From assembly GCF_004102745.1 (NCBI RefSeq), contig NZ_RLII01000003.1, positions 1 through 64,000 on the forward strand: DNA of 64,000 nt, read 5' to 3'. Below are positions 56,978-64,000 of the stretch, one piece after another. Each line of letters opens with the position of its first letter. Within the stretch, counting starts at the first letter, position 1. Source of the stretch: Acetivibrio mesophilus (GTDB lineage: Bacteria; Bacillota; Clostridia; Acetivibrionales; Acetivibrionaceae). Under the pieces are notes generated by a model. It ran no database searches, was not told the DNA's origin, and was given only the letters and a program-made list of their open reading frames with translations. The translations under genes and the position numbers were made by a program.

Positions 56978-57718
56978 TTATTCACTTCTTTGATCCAACG
57001 GATTCCACTTCTGATCTGGGAAAAACTTTGTTGGGAAAGGTGTCTTTGTCTTATCATTGAACGTCTTGCAGTTCTGTACTGCCGGGTTGGCCTGTTCTGG
57101 AGGAACCGGGCAATATCCGTAAGCAGGAATAAGAAGCTGTACAACACACTCGCATTTAACTATAAAGAATACCCCTATATCAAGTGTAAGGACTCCGGTA
57201 TTAGGATTAATCATGTCATTAAAAGCTTCAGCCAAAGCCTCAACCTTTATCATAGTTCCATCGGGGTCCTTGGTCTTCATAGAACCTTCCCAGAAGTTTT
57301 CAGTTGATTTGATTACTCCAACCTGTGCAACACAGCTTGGGCAGTAAATTTCATTTATCGTGATGTTAAATGATGCTTCATCGGTCTGGCAAAGCTGCTC
57401 AGAACCGTCAGAATAGTGTATTTTGTACCTTATCTTCACAAATAGTTTCAGCTTTTTATAACCGGGTCTTGTCAAAGAGTCAGTCTTTGATATTACCTTC
57501 ACTTCAACGATATCAAAATCGGTTGCGCCTTCAAAAGCGTAAACAGAATGGCAGTGGTCACCACCCTTTTTCAAGCATATTGTTCTTGTAACACAATCTC
57601 TCAGTGCTACTTGGTCAAATACCTTTGGCACCTGTATACATACCAACTCATTTGGTGGTGGGAAACAGTCAGGATTTAAAATCTGACCGGCTTCAATTTT
57701 AGGTCCATGTGCATGCAT
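56978..57718 (-). CDS. Unknown cysteine-rich protein, 246 residues
   Basis: It has about 12 cysteines, including CPSC and CEC, and no signal peptide or membrane segment. The motif ELVCIQVPKVFDQVALRDCV weakly recalls the DUF3794/spore-coat type sequences. The Cys content, the nearby CotS genes and spoVS make a spore-surface protein plausible, not shown. GGAGG precedes the ATG. Confidence 0.65.
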   Translation of the reverse strand: MHAHGPKIEAGQILNPDCFPPPNELVCIQVPKVFDQVALRDCVTRTICLKKGGDHCHSVYAFEGATDFDIVEVKVISKTDSLTRPGYKKLKLFVKIRYKIHYSDGSEQLCQTDEASFNITINEIYCPSCVAQVGVIKSTENFWEGSMKTKDPDGTMIKVEALAEAFNDMINPNTGVLTLDIGVFFIVKCECVVQLLIPAYGYCPVPPEQANPAVQNCKTFNDKTKTPFPTKFFPDQKWNPLDQRSE

Positions 57719-57942
57719 AGCATAATCCTCCTTTTAACATAATACCTTATACTGATTAACAATTCCTGTGCTATTCATCCATTCTTTTATCATAAGATTT
57801 CATCTACACTATCAGTATATTAAAAAATAAAAAAAGGGTTACACTTTCTGCATATTATGGTTTTAAAGTAAACGTAAGATATATATGCTACAATAGTAGA
57901 ATCTATGAAAAATGTTTATTGCATAATATATAGATTAATTGC

Positions 57943-57968
57943 AAAAAAAACTGCCCTATAAAGGGCAG
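57943..57968 (-). terminator. spoVS terminator
   Basis: CTGCCC/GGGCAG minus-strand stem with a short loop, followed by TTTTTTTT. Confidence 0.92.
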
Positions 57969-57989
57969 ATATTTATTATTTCTAGGATA

Positions 57990-58256
57990 TTATGTCCTCC
58001 TCGGCTCTACAATCAGCTTTATTGCTGTTTTTTCAACACCATCAATCACAACATCAGTAAAAGCCGGGATGCAAATTAATTCAATTCCCGATGGGGCAAC
58101 AAAACCTCTTGCTATAGCTATTGCCTTTATAGCCTGATTTAATGCTCCGGCACCAATTGCCTGAATCTCAACTGTACCATTTTCTCTTACAAAACCCGCT
58201 AACGCTCCTGCTATAGAATTTGGGTTGGATTTTGCTGAAACCTTTAAAATACTCAT
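57990..58256 (-). CDS. spoVS: Stage V sporulation protein S
   Basis: The 88-residue protein closely follows the SpoVS family (KVSAKSNPNSIAGALAGFVRENG, IGAGALNQAIKAIAIARGF). It is an Alba-like small protein needed for spore coat and core dehydration. GGGGG precedes the ATG. It lies downstream of ymdB, as in Bacillus. Confidence 0.96.
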   Translation of the reverse strand: MSILKVSAKSNPNSIAGALAGFVRENGTVEIQAIGAGALNQAIKAIAIARGFVAPSGIELICIPAFTDVVIDGVEKTAIKLIVEPRRT

Positions 58257-58412
58257 GGTTTTTTACCCCCTTCTTTAACATACAGAACTTACACGTAAAT
58301 AACCAAGTAAATTTAACTAAGTCATATTATTTATAATTCTACATAAAATCAGAAAATCCTCTTTTTTAGTCAATAATTAGTAATGCTCTAGCCATTATAA
58401 GGAGTTCTCCAA

Positions 58413-59195
58413 TCACATATCCAGTATTTGATTTATTCTTTCTATATTCATTGTTTTCCCGGTTTTTTCATCAATCTCCAAGTATACAGCATTAAACTGA
58501 ACCGTTCCATGAGCTACCTCAAATCTCACGGGCATATGGGTTAAGAACTTCTGAATTACAATTTCTCTGTTTACTCCTATAATGCCATCATAGGGCCCAG
58601 TCATTCCAACATCGGAAATAAATGCAGTGCCAAAGGGCAAAATCCTTTCATCAGCAGTCTGAACATGGGTATGGGTGCCCAAAACGCAACTGACTCTGCC
58701 ATCAAGATACCATGCCAGAGCACACTTTTCCGAGGTAGCCTCTGCATGCATATCCACAACAACTATTTTGCAATTGCTCTTTAAATACTCCAATTCCCTT
58801 TCTGCTGCCTTAAACGGGCAGTCTATACTATCCATATATACTCTTCCCATGAGATTAAGGATGCCTATTTTCCCCTTCTCACCTGAGATAATAGTTGATC
58901 CTTTTCCGGGAAGCTCAGACGGATAATTGGCCGGTCTTACAATATTGTTATCTGAATCAATAAAATTGGTTATCTCCTTTTTTGACCATGTATGATTTCC
59001 CAGTGTTATTGCATCAATTCCGGATTTATACAGCTCTTGGGCAACTACATAGGTTATTCCGCTCCCACCTGCTGCGTTCTCACCATTGGCGATGCAAAAA
59101 TCTATCTGTCTTTCTCTCTTTAATTTCTGTATCATTTCCTTTGCGGCTTTTCTACCGGGATTGCCAAAAATGTCTCCAATAAACAGAACTTTCAA
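58413..59195 (-). CDS. ymdB: Metallophosphoesterase YmdB (TIGR00282)
   Basis: The 260-residue dinuclear-metal phosphodiesterase has GDIFGNPGR at the N-terminus, NGENAAGG, TLGNHTWSK, and VLGTHTHVQTAD. In Bacillus it is a cyclic-nucleotide phosphodiesterase. It starts at TTG (59195) with GGAGG 7 bases upstream. The open frame extends upstream but without a ribosome site. It is next to rny and spoVS. Confidence 0.93.
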   Translation of the reverse strand: MKVLFIGDIFGNPGRKAAKEMIQKLKRERQIDFCIANGENAAGGSGITYVVAQELYKSGIDAITLGNHTWSKKEITNFIDSDNNIVRPANYPSELPGKGSTIISGEKGKIGILNLMGRVYMDSIDCPFKAAERELEYLKSNCKIVVVDMHAEATSEKCALAWYLDGRVSCVLGTHTHVQTADERILPFGTAFISDVGMTGPYDGIIGVNREIVIQKFLTHMPVRFEVAHGTVQFNAVYLEIDEKTGKTMNIERINQILDM

Positions 59196-59293
59196 ATTAT
59201 ATCCTCCATTTCCAATGCATGGGCAACACAATATGTACTTAATAATTATTCTATTCCCGATAAGTTCATAAAATAATAAAATAAAATCCAATA

Positions 59294-59319
59294 GCCTCTT
59301 TCATTTCATTCTAAGAGGC
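59294..59319 (-). repeat. Post-terminator repeat, copy F (core hairpin only)
   Basis: Perfect core (arms GCCTCTT/AAGAGGC, GAATGAAATGA loop) on the minus strand. The second hairpin is absent. It starts 7 bases after the rny terminator stem. Confidence 0.85.
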
Positions 59320-59326
59320 CAAATAA

Positions 59327-59356
59327 CACAAAAAGCGTGAATCCACGCTTTTTGTG
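59327..59356 (-). terminator. rny terminator
   Basis: CACAAAAAGCGTG/CACGCTTTTTGTG stem with a 4-base loop, with T-rich sequence in the 3' arm. It lies 17 bases after the rny stop codon and can act in both directions. Confidence 0.8.
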
Positions 59357-59373
59357 CAGAAAATATCGGAAAT

Positions 59374-60948
59374 CTATTTAGCATATTCGATAAACCTGGT
59401 CTCCCTGATAACATTTACTTTTATCTGTCCGGGATAATCAAGCTCATTTTCAATCTTCTTAACAATATCTCTAGCAACCAATGAAATATCTGCATCCGAT
59501 ACATCTTCGGGTTTTACCATGATACGAATTTCTCTACCTGCCTGAATAGCAAAACACTTATCTACACCTTCGAAAGAATTTGCTATCTCTTCAAGCTTTT
59601 CCAATCTCTTAATATACGATTCAAGGGTTTCTCTTCTTGCACCGGGTCTTGCTGCCGAAATAGAATCCGCAGCTTGTACAAGTACTGCCACTATGGAAGT
59701 AGCTTCTACATCACCATGGTGGGAAGCAATTGCATTGATAACTTCATTGCCTTCTTTGTACTTCTTAGCAATGTCAGCCCCAATCGTAACGTGTGAGCCT
59801 TCAACTTCATGGTCCACAGCCTTACCGATATCGTGCAGCAGACCTGCCCTTTTTGCAAGATTAACATCTGCGCCAAGCTCTGCAGCCATCAATCCCGCTA
59901 GATGAGATACTTCGATGGAATGGTTCAACACATTCTGACCATAGCTTGTTCTAAACTTAAGCTTACCAAGCAACCTGATAATTTCTGGATGCAAACCGTG
60001 AACTCCGGTATCAAACGTAGCATTTTCACCTTCCTGGCGAATGGTGTTTTCAACCTCTTTCTTGGCTTTTTCAACCATCTCTTCAATTCTTGCAGGATGT
60101 ATTCTCCCATCAAGAATGAGCTTTTCGAGAGTAATTCTTGCAACTTCTCTCCTTATTGGATCAAATCCAGAGAGAATAACGGCTTCAGGCGTGTCGTCAA
60201 TAATAAGATCGATGCCAGTCAATGTTTCGAGGGTTCTGATATTTCTTCCCTCTCGACCTATTATTCTACCCTTCATTTCATCATTTGGAAGTGGAACAAC
60301 AGAAACGGTAACTTCAGATACGTGATCAGCGGCACATTTTTGAATTGCCATGGCCACAATATTCTTTGCTTTGGTATCCGCCTCTTCCTTAGCCCTTGCC
60401 TCAATATCCTTGATAAGGATTGCCATTTCATGCCTTACTTCACTTTCAACATTCTTCAAAAGAACTTCCTTCGCGTCCTCAACAGACAGCCCTGATATTC
60501 TTTCCAGCTCAGCCAACTGCTGTTTCTGCGTTTCCAGTGTCTGATCATAAAGTTCTTGGATTTCTTTCGTCTTCTTATTAAGAACTTCATCTTTTTGTTC
60601 TAAGGATTCAACTTTTCTGTCAAGAGCCTCTTCCTTTTGAACAAGTCTTCTCTCCAGGCGCTGGATTTCATTTCTTCTGTCCTTAATCTCTCTGTCAAGC
60701 TCCAATCTGCTTTTGTGAATTTCTTCCTTTGCCTCAAGCAGCACTTCCCTTTTCTTTCCTTCTGCAATCTTTTGTGCCTCACTGATTATTCTCTCTGCTT
60801 CTTGTTCAGCGCTGCCAATTTCAGCTTCTGCTTTTCTTTTTCTAAATTCAATACCCTTTCGGTAACTTATTACTGAAGCAATAATTGAAGCAATTACTGC
60901 AATTACTATACCTATTAAGAATCCAATCAAATAAGCTATAGCACACAC
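59374..60948 (-). CDS. rny: Ribonuclease Y
   Basis: The 524-residue membrane-anchored endoribonuclease has an N-terminal helix (about 5-25), a long coiled coil (about 30-200), a KH domain ([15 protein letters not shown]) and an HD domain ([20 protein letters not shown]). It starts mRNA decay. The proposed GTG lies only one base from GGAGG, so the start is uncertain by a few codons. It is followed by ymdB. Confidence 0.95.
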   Translation of the reverse strand: MCAIAYLIGFLIGIVIAVIASIIASVISYRKGIEFRKRKAEAEIGSAEQEAERIISEAQKIAEGKKREVLLEAKEEIHKSRLELDREIKDRRNEIQRLERRLVQKEEALDRKVESLEQKDEVLNKKTKEIQELYDQTLETQKQQLAELERISGLSVEDAKEVLLKNVESEVRHEMAILIKDIEARAKEEADTKAKNIVAMAIQKCAADHVSEVTVSVVPLPNDEMKGRIIGREGRNIRTLETLTGIDLIIDDTPEAVILSGFDPIRREVARITLEKLILDGRIHPARIEEMVEKAKKEVENTIRQEGENATFDTGVHGLHPEIIRLLGKLKFRTSYGQNVLNHSIEVSHLAGLMAAELGADVNLAKRAGLLHDIGKAVDHEVEGSHVTIGADIAKKYKEGNEVINAIASHHGDVEATSIVAVLVQAADSISAARPGARRETLESYIKRLEKLEEIANSFEGVDKCFAIQAGREIRIMVKPEDVSDADISLVARDIVKKIENELDYPGQIKVNVIRETRFIEYAK

Positions 60949-61070
60949 CTCCTTATTCAGTTTTCAATGGTCAATTTTCAAATTTCAAATATTCAAATTC
61001 GTAGGCACTATTTTAGTACTTTTTCATTTTAATCTTTTTTATATTTTATGTCAAGAATCAATTAGCACAG

Positions 61071-61748
61071 TTAGCTTTCATCTCCAATAACAATGCTAAC
61101 TCCATCTGCCATTTCCACACGATACCATCGATCAGACATTTCACTAAGATGCCTATTGTGTGTTACCATTATTACCTGTCTTTGGAACATTTGTGTGGTC
61201 TGTCTTAAAAATTCCGCCACTTGGGTGATATAATCATCACTTACATGCTTAGCAGGCTCGTCCAAAATAATCGGCCCTTTGATTTCCAGGTTGCTGCATT
61301 CCAACATGGCGATCCTTATAGCAAGGGAAATTATATCAATTACCCCTCCGCCTCTCGCATCCTGAGGCTTTGTCTTTATTTGCGTCCCTCCAAAGTTGCT
61401 CACAACATAAAACTCAGCCTCCGGTCTTCCTCTGACCTCATTTATTTCAATCTTAAACTCAATATTGGAGTCAAATATATATTGAAGGCAATGGGTCACC
61501 AGTGACTCAATTTGTACCCTTGATTGTTCCCTCGCAAATTCCGATACTTTTTGAAGGAGCAATCTCACCTTTTCCAGAATATCTATGTTGTCAAGAGCTT
61601 TCTTAAGCTGTGTCTCCAATGATGTCTTCTGTTCTATGAGCTGATCCATCTTGCCTTTCTGGTTGTAGTAGTATATCTTTGCTCTCTCATATCTGAGTTT
61701 GAAATTCTCAACATCATTACGATATTTTGAAAGGTTACTTGACTCCAC
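61071..61748 (-). CDS. SMC/Rad50-like half ATPase, lacking Walker A
   Basis: The 225-residue protein has a coiled coil (about 10-80) and then an ABC ATPase C-terminal half: a signature-like ARGGGVIDIISLAIRIAM (131-148), Walker B GPIILDEP (158-165), an Asp/Ser D-loop and a His loop VTHNRHL. No Walker A or N-terminal lobe is present, and no partner encoding it is next to it. It starts at GTG, with a GGAAG-type site. It lies 97 bases after folD. Confidence 0.75.
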   Translation of the reverse strand: MESSNLSKYRNDVENFKLRYERAKIYYYNQKGKMDQLIEQKTSLETQLKKALDNIDILEKVRLLLQKVSEFAREQSRVQIESLVTHCLQYIFDSNIEFKIEINEVRGRPEAEFYVVSNFGGTQIKTKPQDARGGGVIDIISLAIRIAMLECSNLEIKGPIILDEPAKHVSDDYITQVAEFLRQTTQMFQRQVIMVTHNRHLSEMSDRWYRVEMADGVSIVIGDES

Positions 61749-61845
61749 ACTTCCAACCTGCCTTCCTGTTCATTTGCATCACTTAGGTTCACACCTTGGA
61801 GCTTTTACCTCGCATTTCTCCTTTGTACACATAAGCCGTATTCTT

Positions 61846-62697
61846 TTATTTTGCCTGAAGCCTTGCTGCCTTCACAGTATTTTTCATGAGCATGGCAATG
61901 GTCATAGGACCAACTCCACCGGGCACAGGAGTTATTGCCGATGCCACACAGCTTGCGGATTCATACTCCACATCTCCCACAAGCTTTTTATTTTCCAGAC
62001 GATTAATCCCAACATCAATCACCACTGCACCAGGTTTTACGCTGCTTCCTTTGATAAATTCCGGTTTTCCAACGGCCACAACAAGTATATCGGCTCTTTT
62101 GCATACTTCCTCAATATCTGCTGTCCTGGAATGACACACAGTCACAGTACCATTTTTTGACAATAAAAGCATAGCCATGGGCTTTCCGACAATATTGCTT
62201 CTTCCCACAACAACGCATTCCTTGCCGGAAATATCAATACCGCTCTCCTTTATCAGTTCCATTATACCTGCAGGTGTACACGGAAGAAAATCAGGATTTC
62301 CGGTCATAAGCTTTCCGACATTTACCGGGTGAAAAGCATCTACATCCTTTGATGGATCTATAGCAAAAATAACCTTTTCCTCATCAATATGCTTCGGCAG
62401 CGGCAATTGAACAAGTATTCCACTAACCTTTTCATCTTTGTTCAACTTATGTATAAGGTCAATCAATGCTTCCTCACTCGTATTTTCATCAAGTGCATAT
62501 TCAAAGGATTCCATTCCTATCTCAGCACAAGCCTTCTTCTTTGAATTAACATACACCCTTGATGCCGGATCATTGCCTACGATTATTACAGCCAATCCCG
62601 GATTAATATTGCTCTTTTTCAACTCATCGACCTCAAGTTTTAGCTCTTCCTTTATTTTTGTTGACAATTCTTTGCCGTTTAATACTTTTGCCTCCAT
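61846..62697 (-). CDS. folD: Bifunctional methylenetetrahydrofolate dehydrogenase/cyclohydrolase
   Basis: The 283-residue enzyme has [43 protein letters not shown] (NADP site) and [15 protein letters not shown]. It converts methylene-THF to formyl-THF. The ATG at 62697 has AAAGG 9 bases upstream. An upstream TTG overlaps the ribosome site. Confidence 0.96.
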   Translation of the reverse strand: MEAKVLNGKELSTKIKEELKLEVDELKKSNINPGLAVIIVGNDPASRVYVNSKKKACAEIGMESFEYALDENTSEEALIDLIHKLNKDEKVSGILVQLPLPKHIDEEKVIFAIDPSKDVDAFHPVNVGKLMTGNPDFLPCTPAGIMELIKESGIDISGKECVVVGRSNIVGKPMAMLLLSKNGTVTVCHSRTADIEEVCKRADILVVAVGKPEFIKGSSVKPGAVVIDVGINRLENKKLVGDVEYESASCVASAITPVPGGVGPMTIAMLMKNTVKAARLQAK

Positions 62698-62804
62698 TTC
62701 AACCAACCTTTCCAAAACAATTTGTTATTAAAATAGCTTTCGCCAGATTTCATTCAACTTTATAATTTTATTTTATTCTTATTAACTTGTCAATTTCTTT
62801 CAGC

Positions 62805-64000
62805 TTATCTTGAATTCTTCCTTCTACTCTTTCCGGCATTTTTTGATTTGATTTTTGCGATACCTTTTCTTTGGGCTTTACCTTTTGCCAAATTGTCCTT
62901 TGAGGAATTTCTCAAGGGCTTTATTAGGCATTTCTTGCCGTATCCGATTAAATCCTCTCTGTGGGCAAGTTTAAGCGCCTCATAGACCAGCTTGTAATTC
63001 TCCTTCTTTCGAAACTGCAAAAGAGCCCTTTGCATTGCCTTTTCCTTTGCCGTCTTTGGAACATGTACTCTTTTCATTGTCCTTGGGTCTAATTCCGTAT
63101 AAAACATACAGGTGGATAATGTCCCGGGAGTAGGATAAAAATCCTGCACCTGCTGGGGCGTATAGTTCATATCCCTGATATATTCCGCAAGCTCTATAGC
63201 TGCATTAAGGTCACTTCCCGGATGGCTGGAAATCATATAAGGGACAAGATATTGTTCTTTCCCTATTTTTTTGTTTATCTCATAAAACTTTTTGACAAAT
63301 CTGTCATATACCTTTCTCTGAGGCTTCCCCATCTTTTCAAGTACACGATCCACCACATGCTCCGGTGCCACCTTTAACTGCCCGCTTACATGATGCTCGC
63401 AAAGCTCAGCAAAGAAGTCGTCATTTTTATCCAGCATCAGATAATCATATCTTATACCCGAACGTATAAAAACCTTTTTTATTTCCGGTATTTCCCGAAG
63501 CTTTCTTAGAAGCTCCAGATACTCGCTGTGATCCACCTCAAGGTTTTTACAGGGTTGGGGATGAAGGCATTGCCTTTTTTTGCACACCCCGGAAGACTCC
63601 TGTTTTTTGCAGGCTTTGTTTCTAAAGTTGGCCGTAGGCCCCCCCACATCATGAATATAGCCCTTAAATCCCGGAAGCCATGTAATCTTTCGAGCCTCAT
63701 TAATTATTGAAGCCTGACTGCGCCTCTGGATTATCCTACCCTGATGATAATTCAATGCACAAAAGGAGCAACCGCCATAACAGCCTCTGTGGCTCGTTAT
63801 ACTAAACTCCACCTCTTCTATCGCAGGTACGCCCCCTTCCTTCTCATAGGAAGGATGATAGGTCCTCTCATAGGGAAGAGAATATATCCTATCCATTTCC
63901 TTTTCCGAAAGAGGATAAATCGGTGGATTCTGAACCACAAACCTGTCACCGTGCTGCTGTATCAAAGTACTTCCATTGTAGGCATCCTGCTCACTATATT
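62805..64000 (-). CDS. YgiQ-family radical SAM protein, 5' end beyond the window
   Basis: At least 398 residues are in the window. The reading frame is open to position 64000, so the start lies outside. The radical SAM cluster motif CYGGCSFC lies in [19 protein letters not shown], and the UPF0313/YgiQ segments [15 protein letters not shown] and [16 protein letters not shown] are present. The C-terminus is a long basic tail ([20 protein letters not shown]). The function is not established. Confidence 0.93.
   Translation of the reverse strand, partial: YSEQDAYNGSTLIQQHGDRFVVQNPPIYPLSEKEMDRIYSLPYERTYHPSYEKEGGVPAIEEVEFSITSHRGCYGGCSFCALNYHQGRIIQRRSQASIINEARKITWLPGFKGYIHDVGGPTANFRNKACKKQESSGVCKKRQCLHPQPCKNLEVDHSEYLELLRKLREIPEIKKVFIRSGIRYDYLMLDKNDDFFAELCEHHVSGQLKVAPEHVVDRVLEKMGKPQRKVYDRFVKKFYEINKKIGKEQYLVPYMISSHPGSDLNAAIELAEYIRDMNYTPQQVQDFYPTPGTLSTCMFYTELDPRTMKRVHVPKTAKEKAMQRALLQFRKKENYKLVYEALKLAHREDLIGYGKKCLIKPLRNSSKDNLAKGKAQRKGIAKIKSKNAGKSRRKNSR

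Noticed and set aside
3186-59319. The post-terminator repeats as CRISPR repeats or insertion-sequence ends.
   Set aside because: They are dispersed over the window, not clustered with spacers, and no transposase gene or target duplication is visible.
59902-60495. Open frame of 197 codons antisense to rny.
   Set aside because: The product is not family-like, and rny in the other strand is certain.
60950-61010. AT-rich TTCAAATTTCAAATATTC direct repeats upstream of rny.
   Set aside because: Too short and low-complexity to call as a functional repeat.

Overview
The window comes from an AT-rich, spore-forming, anaerobic Firmicute of the cellulosome-producing clostridia, most likely in or near the Acetivibrio (Clostridium) thermocellus group. 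The evidence is a secreted GH5 mannanase ending in a type I dockerin whose two calcium repeats carry Ser-Thr and Lys-Arg at the recognition positions, sporulation genes (yqfC, yqfD, spoVS, pdaA, two CotS-like genes), and clostridial operon order (cinA-murJ-recA-recX; recO-yqzL-era-cdd-ybeY-pgpH-phoH-yqfD-yqfC; rny-ymdB-spoVS). No prophage, insertion sequence, rRNA or CRISPR array is visible.

Layout. 0-3.2 kb: the start of rpsO (minus), a tRNA operon (CAT anticodon, Phe, Tyr), murD, a degenerate nucleotidyltransferase-fold protein and tRNA-Leu(CAG). 3.4-9.8 kb: a chemoreceptor beside an orphan sugar-type binding lipoprotein, an unknown protein and a rhomboid protease with TPRs. 10-17 kb: the dockerin mannanase, recX, recA (promoter and SOS box visible), murJ and cinA. 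17-23.4 kb: ldh, then a moxR-DUF58-transglutaminase operon and a PspC protein. 23.5-25.1 kb: glyA under a tandem glycine riboswitch with a complete promoter and terminator. 25.3-31.9 kb: an alpha-toxin-like zinc phospholipase C fold fused to three PLAT domains, a YegP-like protein, an AIR-synthase-like protein, a DUF2225 protein and a VanW protein. 32-35.3 kb: cysteine desulfurase-thiI and a PilZ protein. 35.6-35.9 kb: a cyclic-di-GMP-I riboswitch with no gene behind it. 35.9-46.3 kb: recO to yqfC, pdaA and two DUF881 genes. 46.5-57.7 kb: two unknown genes, a nucleotidyltransferase/degenerate phosphomutase fusion, a small CBM25-like protein, two CotS-like kinases, a glycosyltransferase, an RmlB-like protein with altered catalytic residues, and a cysteine-rich protein. 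58-64 kb: spoVS, ymdB, rny, a half SMC-like ATPase, folD and a partial YgiQ-type radical SAM gene.

The most unusual signal is a short interspersed repeat present five times (3186, 9910, 18158, 56900 and 59294). Its core is a hairpin with arms GCCTCTT and AAGAGGC. Every copy starts 4-8 bases after the U-tract of a rho-independent terminator and points the same way as the terminated gene. Two copies carry a second hairpin with a compensated base pair, and one copy supplies the -35 element of the probable moxR promoter. I know of no named element that matches it.

The genes around 47-58 kb look like a spore-coat polysaccharide locus: sugar activation, glycosyl transfer, CotS kinase-like proteins and a carbohydrate-binding protein. 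Several enzymes here and elsewhere keep a recognisable fold but have altered catalytic residues (RmlB-like, phosphomutase-like, nucleotidyltransferase-like, half ATPase).
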